Origin: Roseiarcus sp963813195
Lineage (GTDB): Bacteria; Pseudomonadota; Alphaproteobacteria; Rhizobiales; Beijerinckiaceae
NCBI GenBank assembly: GCA_963813195.1
Contig: CAWEYC010000029.1
Location: forward strand, 62,001-126,000
Direction of reading: 5' to 3'
Length of the DNA: 64,000 bases
Part shown: in pieces, positions 9,157-17,942 of the stretch
Numbering within the stretch: position 1 is the first letter of the stretch
How the letters are laid out: every line of letters begins with the position of its first letter
Notes under the pieces: model-generated
Seen by the model: only the letters and a program-made list of their open reading frames with translations
What the model was told of the DNA's origin: nothing
The model's database searches: none
Translations under genes and position numbers: made by a program

Positions 9157-9866
9157 CTATTCCGCGGGCAAACCCGGGACGGAGTTCGCCGGGACGAGCC
9201 ATCCGGCGTTGGGGGTCAACCTATAGACGATCTGGCCGACAATCTGGTGTATCGCTATTGGCCCCATCGCCGGCCAGCGACTGTCGATTGAATTTCCGCG
9301 ATTGTCGCCGAGGACGTAGGCGCAACCGGGCGGCACCTGGACTTCAGGCAGGTCGGCGGGATTTAGCGGCCCGGTCCCGGGCGTCGCCGCCCCCGTCGCA
9401 ATCTGATAGGGCTGCGCGCCTGGGAGCGCTTCGCGTTCGAGCGTGAGAGCGACGCGGCCAGAGCCGGTCCCCTCTGCGGCGACGCCCAAATCGCCGAGCG
9501 CGACCGACTGGTCATTGAGGATCAGGCGCCAGTTCCTGAAGGCAATTCGATCACCCGGCAAACCGACGACGCGCTTGCTCCAGATTTCCCCGGAGGCATT
9601 TCGGAACATCACGATTGCCCCTCGCGCGGGCGCCGAGTTCGGCCACTCGCAAGTCTCCCAGCAAATCGTCCTCGGGAGCAAGAGTTCGGCAGCATGCTGG
9701 AGCTCTTCAAGGTGTAGGTGTGTATTGGAATCCCCGCAACTGCGAAGCGCCGCACAATCTTAGCGCCCTCAGTCAGATCCGCCTGAGGATCGGCCAGCGA
9801 AGACCTCGCGCTGACCACAGGGCCGGCGAAGCCGAGCATCGACAGGAAAAGTCGCCGGTTGATCAT
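9157..9866 (-). pseudogene. Signal peptidase I (S26), frameshifted near 9680
   Basis: Leader peptidase family serine protease split over two frames. Frame one starts at ATG 9866 with a short hydrophobic N-terminus (RRLFLSMLGFAG) and reaches the catalytic-serine box YTLKSSSMLPN. Frame two resumes near 9681 with PARGAIVMF, the Lys box SKRVVGLPGDRI and the box E-like GDNRGNSIDSR. It ends at 9157. One inserted base around 9675-9683 would rejoin the halves, so this is a 1-nt deletion, a sequencing error or, less likely, a -1 slip; no slippery heptamer is visible. It lies 28 nt downstream of the GH94 gene on the same strand and may be co-transcribed. Confidence 0.8.
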
Positions 9867-9894
9867 CTTCACTTCGTTCCCCCCGAGGTCCGAG

Positions 9895-12800
9895 TCAGCC
9901 TGCGCTATCGTCCCTCTTCCACTCCCGCTTGGCGACCCGCAGCGCCTCGACGGTGAGTTCCCCCTTCGGCTCGAAGAGATCGTCCGCAACGCGCAATTCG
10001 CCCTCGACCAACGAAATTCCCAGCATCGCGTGCGCCGCCGACAACATGCGCGCGGCCGAACCGGTGTACCACGACCAGCCGCCGCGGCCGCCGTGGCCGT
10101 AGCCGTCGTAGATGTCGGCGGGCTGCTGGATCGGGATCAGGCCATAGATCGCGATCCGATCGGGATCGGTCTTTTTCAACGGCGAGATCTTCTCGAAAAT
10201 CGCGAAGGCGCGCCCGGCGAGCTTTTGCGCCATGCCGATGTCGCCCTTGGCGCGCGCCACGCGGGCAAGGCGCAGGAACCCGTCGACGATCCACGACGAT
10301 CCGTGACTGTATTGGCCGCCGTTCTCGCGCACCCCCGGCGGATAATCGGCGATGCGGCCGGGATAAGGCTGCGAATGCTCGAAGAAGGGCTTTTCCAGCA
10401 GGAGCACCCGATCCGGCCGCTCGATGTGTTTCAGGCCGCCCTCGATCGCCGCAAGCGCGCGGTCGAAATTGACGGCGCCGGAATAGGCCGCCCAGCCCGT
10501 GGTCATGGCGTTGGGCATTTCGATCGCGCGGCCGTCGTCGGCGAAGTCGAGTGCGTAATGATCCTCGCGCCAGGCGATTTCCAACCCGGCGCGCACCGCC
10601 TCGCGCGCCTCCTCGCAGCGCTTCGCGAAGATTTCGTCGCCCTTCCGCCGCGCCAAGGGAATGAAGCCGCTGAGCACATTGAAGAAAAAGAAACCCATCC
10701 AGACGCTGGTTCCCCTGCCCTCGCGGCCCAAAGCGTCGATGCCGTCGTTCCAATCGCCGGCGCCGAGCAAGGGAAGGCCGTTGGCGCCGATGCGCGCGAG
10801 CGTGTACTCGATCGCGCGCCGCGCATGTTCGTAGACGTCGCCGCTCTCGCGCGATGGCCGCGGAGTCACGATCCACGTGTCTTCGTGCTCGGGGACCAGC
10901 GGCGCCTCGAGATACGGGACCACCTCGTCCAGCACGCTCGCGTCGCCCAATTCGCTGACGTAGCGCGCGAGCACGTAGGGCAGCCACAAATGCGGGTCGC
11001 TCGCCTTGGTGCGCTGCGCGACGCCCGTCGCGCCATTGGGCGCGCGGTGCCACCATTTCAGCACGTCGCCTTCCAGGAATTGCTGGCCCGCATGCAGCAA
11101 GATCTGAGCGCGCGTGAGTCGCGGCTCGATGAGGACCAAAGGCAGCACGTCCTGCAATTGGTCGCGGAAGCCGAACGCGCCGCCCCGCTGATTGGGGCCT
11201 ACGCGCCCGAACAGGCGCGAGGCGTAGAGCTGATAGGGCAGCCAGGTGTTGACCAGCCGGTCGAAATCGGGCCGGTTGGTCGTCACGCGCACAGTTCCGA
11301 GCCGCGCGGCCCAGGCGGCGCGCGTCGCCGCGAGTTCCGCCTCGACTTGCACGACGCTGGTCGCGGCGCCCGCGGCGAGCGCCAACGCGCGATCCGCCGC
11401 CTGGCCGAGGACGATGGCGATTTTCGCCTCGACGCCGGGCGCGAGTTCGATCTCCGCCGCGAAGGCGGCGACCCGGCGGCCGTCGTCATGCGCCGAGCCG
11501 TCGCTCGCGCCGGTTTCGACCCACGCGGGACTATGGATTTCGCGGCCCCCGCCGCCAAAGAAGCGCGTGCGGATCGTCTCGGTCCTGACGTCGAGCAGAC
11601 TCGTCGCAACGAAGGCGATTCCGTGCTGGAAATCGTTGCGCGGGTTCTCGAACAACAGCGTCGCGCCGACGCGCTCGGCCGTGAGCTTGCCCGCGCTTTC
11701 GTTCGGGCTTTCGGCGAGCGCAATGTCGAAGAATGGCGCGACTCGCAACCGCAGAGTCTTCGCGCCATGATTGACGAGCGTGAGCAACCGCATGTCGCCG
11801 GGGAAATCCGGCGGAACGAACACGACATAGGTCGTCTGGAGATCGCCACGCGTCTTGGCGAATGTCGCCACCCCCGGCTCGTAGGTCACATCATGTCGCG
11901 CGTCATCGCGCTGGAACGGCGCGAATCCCGGCGCGTCCGTCTCCTTCGTTTCAAGATTGTGGATGTAAACGATCTGGCCCGGCTGCGGCACGGTCGCGCT
12001 GTCGAAGCGATACGGCGTCAAGCCGTTTTGTTGCGCATTGCCGAAGGCCGAATAGACCTCGCCATCGTTGGAGACGACGGTCGCCGCGCCAAGTTCGTTC
12101 GCCATCACATGCGCCCAAGGGCGCGGCGTGCGATGGGTGAGATGCAGCGCCGATCCGTCGGCCGAGAACTCGAACGGCCACCGGTCGGGGAGCGCTGGCG
12201 AGGGTTCGACGGCGCGCGTCTCGTGCAGGCGCGTTTTCAGATCGGCCTCGGCGAGGTTCGGCAGGCCCAACCGTCGCGCGACCAGCGCCGAGGCCCAGAC
12301 CGCGTTGTCGGAGCGCCCAATTACGAACTCCGCATCGGCGTGACCGCCAGCGGCAAGTTCGACTTCGAGCGTAAAGCTGGCGGCCGGATCGAACGTCCAC
12401 AACTTGCCTTCGTCGTCCAGCTTTCGTGCGCGGAAGGGCTCGCAGCCCGTGGGATTGGCGAGCGAGCCTTCGCCGAGGAAACGCGTGCGCGAGTCCTCGT
12501 AGCCGACGAGGCGAGCCCCGACGCCCGGCTTCACCGCGAAGAACGAGGTCTCGCCGCGATCGGCGCGCGCGGAGCGCAACAGGCGATTGCGCGCCAGTAT
12601 CGCGTTGAGCGCGCGAACGAACACGGTCTCGACATGCATGCCGGCGAAGTCGAGATCGCGGGCATAGGCGCCAGTCTCATGGCCGGCGATTTCGCAGAAG
12701 CTGACAAGGCGCAGGCGGCGCGCCCGGCCGGTGAGGTCCTGGAGGCGGATGCGCCAGCTCAGGACCGCGCCCTCCGCGTCCGGCGCCGCCTCCATGGTCG

Positions 12801-15351
12801 CGCGCACACCGTGAAGCGTGTTGGCGATCAAGAGGCGATTGAAGCCGGTCTCCTCGATGCGATACTCGCCGGCGCGGCGAGCAGGCTCGTAGCCGATCGA
12901 CCACGGCTCATGCCCCTCTTCGCGCAAATAGAAGAAGTGGCCGCGCGCTTGCAGCGGATCGAGCGGCCGACGGATGAAGTCGATCGGAAATCCGCCGCGC
13001 TCGTCCGCCGTGACAAAACCTCCGCCGCGGCCATCGCGCATGAGATCGAGACCGACGGCGCCATTGGTGAAGGCAAAGGCGCGCGGCAGTTCGTTCAAGG
13101 CCGCCGGCGCGCCAGCGAGAGCCGGCGCTCCCCCGCTGGGTTTCTCGCGCAACCGGGCCGCGATGACCAGCGACGCGACGCTGATGGCCGCGCCGGCGAC
13201 GCCGTAGGCGACGGCGAGCGTCTTGACCGCGCCGGGCATCGGCCCGCCCCTGGCGAGCATTTCGGCTCCGGTCCAGGCCTTGTCCCATTCCGCGCCGCGC
13301 GGAATGTAAAAGGGAATGAGCAGCGGCGCCCAGGTGCCGAAACGCCTGACCCCGTCGGGGATGACGCGGGTGCGCGCGCTGTGACCGAGAAAACGCCCCG
13401 CCGCTTCGTCGAGGCGGTCGCCGCCGAGGAATGAAAGATTGACCAGCGTCGCCACGCGCAGGCCCATGTGGTCGAACCAGATGAGCACGCGCAGCCAGTC
13501 ATAGGCGAGCAAGCCGATGAACATCGTCAGGCTGAAATCGCGGAAATCGCTCGGCGAGAAGCTGGTGTCGGCGCCGATGGCGACGAGGGAGCGCACGGCG
13601 CCGTCCTGGTTGTACCAACTGGGATCGGCGGACTGGCGCAAGAACGTGTTGATGATCGGCGCCATCCATAGGCCCCAGCGCATCACGCGGACGAACAGTT
13701 CGACCAGGCGCTCCACGCCCGCCCCGGTGAAGAGACCTTTGATGGGCGCCAGACTGCGGTCGAGCAACGCGGTGAGCAAAACGGCGTTGATCGCAAAGAG
13801 CGGCGCCGCGAGCGACCAATTGATGACGCCGGAGACCGACTCCGTATAGAAGAGGCGCACGCCGCCGGCGACTTGGCCGAGGTTCACCATGCCGTACTTA
13901 TTGAAGATGGGATAGGTCACGAAATCACCGAGCGCGCGCCCGGTGAGGCGATAGTCGGCGTCGGCGTAGGCCCAGAACTTGTTGACGACGACGCCGATCT
14001 GCGCAGCGTCGAAATACCAGCCGAGCGCGCCGGCGACGAAGCCGCCGAGGCCGACCCCGAGCGCATAGACTCGCCAGCTCTGCAACTTGCGTCGCTCGCC
14101 CCTGGCGATCCGCGCGGCGTCGAAGAGGATATCGACGCCTGCATAAGCCACGGCGCCGATGACGAACATCGAGGCGAAACGCAGACCGGGGCTCGCCTGG
14201 CCAAAGCTGACGGCGTACGCCCAGGCGCAGCCGATGCCGGCGACGGCCCCGCGCGCCACAGCCCGCGGATCGCGATAGGCTGCCCGCAGTCGCCCGAAGA
14301 ACGGCGGCGTTCCGTCTGCGCTGCCGATGAGGGTCTGCGCGAAGGGGAAGGCGAGCGCGCCGGCGAACGGCGCTAGGAACAGGCCATAGTTCTTCAGAAA
14401 GCCGACAAACCCGGGATCGCGCAGAGGCGCTGAAACGACAAGCACGACAAGCATGAACACGCCGCCGTAAATCGCGCCCTTGACGAGGCCCGTGCGCCAA
14501 TTGCCGTAGACCGAGACGAAGCTCGGCGGCCGCGATGCGAGCGCGTCAAGGACGAGGCCGGTGGCGAAATAGACTAGCGCCCACAGGCCGGCCTGCGCGC
14601 TCGCCGCGAACACGGCGCCGAATCCGATCGCCGCCACGGGCGTCGCGACGTTCTGAGCGAAATTGGCCAGAAGCGGCGTCAGCGCGCCGAGCGCCGCCAT
14701 CACGAGCAACAGCGCATGCAGCTTCGGCGTTCGCACGAGGCGGCCAACGCCAATCAACGATAGGATTTCAAGCCCGATCTCGCTGACGCAGAAGAGAAGC
14801 AGGGCGCGACCGACGAAAACCTGGGCGGGAAATGACCTGACGACGCCCGCCGTCGCGAGCCCCCCCAATTCCGCCATGTGCCAGTCGGCGCCCAATACGA
14901 GAATGAGCTTGAAAAGAAATGGGATCGCGATGAGGCCGATCGCTTCGATCGGACGTGGCGCGCGATGGGCGCCGATCAGCGTCGCGAGCGAGCCGCAGAG
15001 ATAAACGGCGTAAGCGATGATCGCGTCGGAGACGTTGAAACGCGGCACGTCGGCCCACGGGCCGGCCAATTGCCAGAAGCCGAGCGAATCATTGCGCTGG
15101 ATCGCGAAAATCGCGAAGGCCGCCGCATCGAGCGCGATCGGCGTCGCCGACCAGGTCCCGAGCAGCGCACGCCGCCACAGCGCCAGTCCGGCCGCGCCAG
15201 CAACGCCCGCGAGAATCCAGTTTTGCGCGCTCAGCGAAGCAAATATCGCGACCGCGACGAAGAGCACGCCGACCAGCGCAAACGCCAGCGCCGGGCGCTG
15301 GGCGCGCGCCGGCTTTGAGTTCATCGTCATCGTCATCGTCCAGGCTTGCAT
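9895..15351 (-). CDS. Large membrane protein with C-terminal GH94 (glycosyltransferase-36/NdvB-like) phosphorylase module
   Basis: About 1818 residues from the ATG at 15351; a GTG at 15411 and an ATG at 15324 are alternatives, none with a strong Shine-Dalgarno. Residues 1 to about 780 hold many hydrophobic helices. Two GH94-type beta-sandwich regions follow (about 790-1060, FYLREEGHEPWS; and about 1070-1330, TPRPWAHVMANE plus NGLTPYRFD). An alpha/alpha-barrel then carries GDWNDGID (about 1532-1539), the GH94 general-acid region, and ENGGQYSHGSSW and GWSWYTGSA near the end. This resembles the C-terminal half of cyclic beta-1,2-glucan synthase (NdvB/ChvB), but no GT84 or glycoamylase part was seen. 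A role in envelope glucan phosphorolysis or chain-length control is inference. Confidence 0.85.
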   Translation of the reverse strand: MQAWTMTMTMNSKPARAQRPALAFALVGVLFVAVAIFASLSAQNWILAGVAGAAGLALWRRALLGTWSATPIALDAAAFAIFAIQRNDSLGFWQLAGPWADVPRFNVSDAIIAYAVYLCGSLATLIGAHRAPRPIEAIGLIAIPFLFKLILVLGADWHMAELGGLATAGVVRSFPAQVFVGRALLLFCVSEIGLEILSLIGVGRLVRTPKLHALLLVMAALGALTPLLANFAQNVATPVAAIGFGAVFAASAQAGLWALVYFATGLVLDALASRPPSFVSVYGNWRTGLVKGAIYGGVFMLVVLVVSAPLRDPGFVGFLKNYGLFLAPFAGALAFPFAQTLIGSADGTPPFFGRLRAAYRDPRAVARGAVAGIGCAWAYAVSFGQASPGLRFASMFVIGAVAYAGVDILFDAARIARGERRKLQSWRVYALGVGLGGFVAGALGWYFDAAQIGVVVNKFWAYADADYRLTGRALGDFVTYPIFNKYGMVNLGQVAGGVRLFYTESVSGVINWSLAAPLFAINAVLLTALLDRSLAPIKGLFTGAGVERLVELFVRVMRWGLWMAPIINTFLRQSADPSWYNQDGAVRSLVAIGADTSFSPSDFRDFSLTMFIGLLAYDWLRVLIWFDHMGLRVATLVNLSFLGGDRLDEAAGRFLGHSARTRVIPDGVRRFGTWAPLLIPFYIPRGAEWDKAWTGAEMLARGGPMPGAVKTLAVAYGVAGAAISVASLVIAARLREKPSGGAPALAGAPAALNELPRAFAFTNGAVGLDLMRDGRGGGFVTADERGGFPIDFIRRPLDPLQARGHFFYLREEGHEPWSIGYEPARRAGEYRIEETGFNRLLIANTLHGVRATMEAAPDAEGAVLSWRIRLQDLTGRARRLRLVSFCEIAGHETGAYARDLDFAGMHVETVFVRALNAILARNRLLRSARADRGETSFFAVKPGVGARLVGYEDSRTRFLGEGSLANPTGCEPFRARKLDDEGKLWTFDPAASFTLEVELAAGGHADAEFVIGRSDNAVWASALVARRLGLPNLAEADLKTRLHETRAVEPSPALPDRWPFEFSADGSALHLTHRTPRPWAHVMANELGAATVVSNDGEVYSAFGNAQQNGLTPYRFDSATVPQPGQIVYIHNLETKETDAPGFAPFQRDDARHDVTYEPGVATFAKTRGDLQTTYVVFVPPDFPGDMRLLTLVNHGAKTLRLRVAPFFDIALAESPNESAGKLTAERVGATLLFENPRNDFQHGIAFVATSLLDVRTETIRTRFFGGGGREIHSPAWVETGASDGSAHDDGRRVAAFAAEIELAPGVEAKIAIVLGQAADRALALAAGAATSVVQVEAELAATRAAWAARLGTVRVTTNRPDFDRLVNTWLPYQLYASRLFGRVGPNQRGGAFGFRDQLQDVLPLVLIEPRLTRAQILLHAGQQFLEGDVLKWWHRAPNGATGVAQRTKASDPHLWLPYVLARYVSELGDASVLDEVVPYLEAPLVPEHEDTWIVTPRPSRESGDVYEHARRAIEYTLARIGANGLPLLGAGDWNDGIDALGREGRGTSVWMGFFFFNVLSGFIPLARRKGDEIFAKRCEEAREAVRAGLEIAWREDHYALDFADDGRAIEMPNAMTTGWAAYSGAVNFDRALAAIEGGLKHIERPDRVLLLEKPFFEHSQPYPGRIADYPPGVRENGGQYSHGSSWIVDGFLRLARVARAKGDIGMAQKLAGRAFAIFEKISPLKKTDPDRIAIYGLIPIQQPADIYDGYGHGGRGGWSWYTGSAARMLSAAHAMLGISLVEGELRVADDLFEPKGELTVEALRVAKREWKRDDSAG

Positions 15352-15517
15352 CGTATTTTCGCCTGCGACTCGTTGTCTCACGACGCCATGAGTTCGCAGG
15401 CACGCGCCCACGCGTCAATCCGCCCCCGCCCTCGGTTCACAGGCGATGGGTTGTCGAGCGCCGGCGCAGGCATTAATCTTGCCAATGCGCCGACAAGACG
15501 GCGCCCGGAGATATTAT

Positions 15518-15766
15518 GTGAAGTTCGCCGTCACGCTCATGCTCGGCTCGATGATCGCCGCCTCGGCGGCGACCGGCGCGCGAGCGGCCGAATTGCCGAC
15601 TCGCAACGCACAGCCGCCCGCCGCCGCCAAGGCCAAAACCTGCACCGTCGACGGCGCGCCTGGCATTGTCCTGCCCGGAGGCAATACTTGCGTGAGAATC
15701 AGCGGCTCCGTGAGCGCGCAGGTCTCGGCGGGTTCGTCGCCGAGACAGCAACAGAACGCGCCCTAG
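15518..15766 (+). CDS. Small secreted protein resembling the N-terminus of Rhizobiales porins
   Basis: 82 residues from a GTG start; CGGAG lies just upstream and the reading frame then begins KFAVTLML. A signal peptide (SMIAASAATGARA) is followed by AELPTRN, an Ala/Pro linker and KTCTVDG, PGIVLPGGNTCVRISG. That arrangement, two cysteines about 20 residues apart within a signal-peptide-proximal segment, is like the first 60-70 residues of Brucella/Bradyrhizobium Omp2-type porins. It then stops instead of continuing into a beta-barrel. It may be a porin remnant or a real small periplasmic protein. It is divergent from the GH94 gene and convergent with leuA. Confidence 0.6.
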   Translation: MKFAVTLMLGSMIAASAATGARAAELPTRNAQPPAAAKAKTCTVDGAPGIVLPGGNTCVRISGSVSAQVSAGSSPRQQQNAP

Positions 15767-15779
15767 CGCGCCGGCGCGC
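15766..15779. other. GC palindrome between convergent genes
   Basis: GCGCGCCGGCGCGC is a perfect 14-base palindrome between the stop of the porin-like gene and the stop of leuA. It could fold as a short hairpin in either transcript. There is no T-tract on either side, so it is only a weak terminator candidate. Confidence 0.25.
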
Positions 15780-15782
15780 GAT

Positions 15783-17465
15783 TCACGCCTTCCCTTCCCG
15801 CGCGATAAGGCGCTGCACCGCGCTGAGCGTCGATTTCAGGGACGCCATGACGATGTTGGCGTCCATGCCGACGCCATGCAGGATGTCGCCGTTCGCGTCC
15901 TGAATTTCGACATAGCAGGCCGCAGTCGCGTCGGCGCCGCGTCCGACGGCATGTTCGTGGTAGTCGAGGAACGAAAACTCGACATGGAACGCGCGCTGCA
16001 GCGCATCGACGAAGGCGTCGATCGGGCCGTTGCCGTTACCCTCGATCGTGACAGTCGATCCGTCGGCGCGCCGCAGGATCGCCGACAATTCACGATTGTC
16101 GGGACTGGTCGGGATCATCTGCTGCTTGACGAGGACCAACGGCGCCTCGGTCAGAAGATAGGTCCGCTGAAACAGCGCCCACAGTTCCGGCGAGGTCAAT
16201 TCCTTGCCGTCGGCGTCCATCTTCTCCTGCGCGATCTTGGAGAACTCGACCTGCAGCGAGCGCGGCAGGTCGAGCCCATGATCGGCGCGCAGGATATAAG
16301 CGATGCCGCCCTTGCCGGACTGGCTGTTGATGCGGATCACGGCCTCGTAATCGCGCCCGACGTCCTTGGGATCAATCGGCAGGTAGGGGACCTGGAACAG
16401 CGGCGCGTTGCGCTTCTCCTGCGCCTCGAAGCCTTTCTTGATCGCGTCCTGATGGGATCCGGAAAAGGCGGTGTAGACCAGTTCGCCGACGTACGGGTGA
16501 CGCTGATGCACCGGCAATTGCGTGCAGAATTCCGCGATGTCCTTGATCCCGTTGACGTCATGCAGTTCGAGTTCGGGATCGACGCCCTGGGTGAACAAAT
16601 TCAACGCCATCGTCACGATGTCGACGTTGCCGGTGCGCTCGCCGTTGCCGAACAGAGTGCCTTCGACCCGGTCGGCGCCGGCCATCAACGCCAATTCCGC
16701 CGCCGCGACCGCGGTGCCGCGGTCGTTGTGGGGATGCACGGAAAGAATGACGCTGTCCCGGTCGGAAACATGCCGGCCGAACCATTCGAACTGGTCGGCG
16801 TAGGTGTTGGGCGTCGCCATCTCCACGGTGGCGGGCAGATTGAGAATCAACCTTTTTTGCGGCGTCGGGCGCAGCACCGCCTTCACCGCCTCGCAGATTT
16901 CGAGCGCGTAATCGAGCTCGGTGCCGGTGAAACTCTCCGGCGAATATTCGAAGACGAACTCGGTCTGCGGCGCCGCGTCGGCCAATTGCTTGACTTGCTT
17001 CGCCGCGCTGACGGCGATATCGCGCACGCCGGCGCGATCCGTGCGAAAGACGACTTCGCGTTGCAGCGTCGAGGTTGAATTGTAGAAATGCAGAATGACC
17101 TTCTTGGCGCCCTTCACCGCCTCGAAGGTGCGTTCGATCAACTCGGGCCGACATTGCGTCAGCACCTGGATCGCAACGTCGTCGGGGATTTTGCCCGCTT
17201 CGATGATCGAGCGCACGAAATCGAAATCGGTCTGCGAAGCGGCGGGGAACGCCACCTCGATCTCCTTGAAACCCATGCCGACGAGCATTTCGAACATGCG
17301 GTTCTTGCGATCGACCCCCATCGGCTCGATGAGCGCCTGGTTGCCGTCGCGCAGATCGACCGAGCACCAGATGGGCGCCTTCGCAATGACGTGCGAAGGC
17401 CACTGGCGGTTGGGCAAATCGATCGGCGCAAAAGCGCGATATTTGTTGATGGGCATGTTAGTCAT
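15783..17465 (-). CDS. leuA: 2-isopropylmalate synthase
   Basis: First committed step of leucine biosynthesis: acetyl-CoA plus 2-oxoisovalerate gives 2-isopropylmalate. The TIM-barrel HMGL-like domain has DLRDGNQ (about 37-43), HFYNSTS near 126 and the metal-binding HPHND near 243. FGNGERTGN follows near 275. The C-terminal allosteric (LeuA dimer/regulatory) domain from about 430 to 560 should bind leucine for feedback inhibition. The 560-residue length and DLPNRQWP start fit the long LeuA type 2 form. ATG 17465 is taken as start; an ATG three codons in is also possible. A Leu-rich mini-ORF and hairpin lie upstream. Confidence 0.95.
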   Translation of the reverse strand: MTNMPINKYRAFAPIDLPNRQWPSHVIAKAPIWCSVDLRDGNQALIEPMGVDRKNRMFEMLVGMGFKEIEVAFPAASQTDFDFVRSIIEAGKIPDDVAIQVLTQCRPELIERTFEAVKGAKKVILHFYNSTSTLQREVVFRTDRAGVRDIAVSAAKQVKQLADAAPQTEFVFEYSPESFTGTELDYALEICEAVKAVLRPTPQKRLILNLPATVEMATPNTYADQFEWFGRHVSDRDSVILSVHPHNDRGTAVAAAELALMAGADRVEGTLFGNGERTGNVDIVTMALNLFTQGVDPELELHDVNGIKDIAEFCTQLPVHQRHPYVGELVYTAFSGSHQDAIKKGFEAQEKRNAPLFQVPYLPIDPKDVGRDYEAVIRINSQSGKGGIAYILRADHGLDLPRSLQVEFSKIAQEKMDADGKELTSPELWALFQRTYLLTEAPLVLVKQQMIPTSPDNRELSAILRRADGSTVTIEGNGNGPIDAFVDALQRAFHVEFSFLDYHEHAVGRGADATAACYVEIQDANGDILHGVGMDANIVMASLKSTLSAVQRLIAREGKA

Positions 17466-17567
17466 GGCGGACCCTTACGACGGCGCCGCTATCGCCTCGC
17501 CCTCTTTTCGGAGGCAAAGCGCGCGCAACGATGTGAAACCCTGGAAAACGCGAATCGAGCTTGGCCT

Positions 17568-17590
17568 CCCGGCGCGGTCAAAGCGCCGGG
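17568..17590 (-). promoter_or_regulatory. Hairpin in leuA leader
   Basis: Perfect 8-bp arms CCCGGCGC/GCGCCGGG around a 7-nt loop, about 105 nt upstream of leuA. The loop contains the stop codon of the Leu-rich mini-ORF. No T-tract follows on the minus strand, so it is not a classical terminator by itself. Confidence 0.35.
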
Positions 17591-17631
17591 CGGGTAAGTC
17601 GCAAGGTCGAGAGCAGGGTCTTGGACCGCAT
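17578..17631 (-). CDS. Possible leucine-rich leader peptide upstream of leuA
   Basis: A 17-codon open frame (MRSKTLLSTLRLTRPAL) with five leucines, ending inside the hairpin at 17568-17590 and 112 nt before leuA. Leader-peptide attenuation of leu genes is known in proteobacteria, and this layout would suit it. There is no clear ribosome-binding site, and leucine is common in any frame, so chance is a serious alternative. Confidence 0.25.
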   Translation of the reverse strand: MRSKTLLSTLRLTRPAL

Positions 17632-17942
17632 TCGCATGGCGCCAAACAAGCAGAGGATGGCGAAAAAATCAACCGCGAATTTCATCGCGGGCGCCGCGTT
17701 GCGGGCGCGACGAGCGGTTGCCTCCGCCGCCGCTAGCATGTTACCCTTGCGCCGGCTGTGCAGCTGGAGCGCCATCGAGCGGATAGAACGCCGAGGTGGG
17801 GAGGAATGGAAGTGTTCAGGAGACGGCTTTTCGCTGCGGCCGGGGTTTTGGGCCCCTCCGCACGGAGCGGGGCGCGCCCGGCGGCCGTGTCGCCATCGAT
17901 GACGTCAGCGACAGTCGCAGGGATTGCTGGTCCTTTCACGCC

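Larger units (their letters stand above)
17466..17942. other. Divergent intergenic region between leuA and the sugar ABC operon
   Basis: 477 bp that must contain the promoters of leuA (minus) and the ABC operon (plus). The leuA-proximal part holds a possible leader peptide and a hairpin (listed separately). In the ABC-proximal half no convincing promoter, operator palindrome or gene was recognised. Confidence 0.6.

Noticed and set aside
9859..13434. A 1191-codon plus-strand open frame opposite the GH94 gene
   Set aside because: Arg/Ala/Glu-rich composition without motifs; the GH94 frame on the minus strand has clear catalytic blocks.
15322..15350. Short trinucleotide-pair repeat near the GH94 start (Thr-Met repeats)
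   Set aside because: Only three units and within the signal/start region; too short to be called a meaningful tandem repeat, though it makes the start uncertain.
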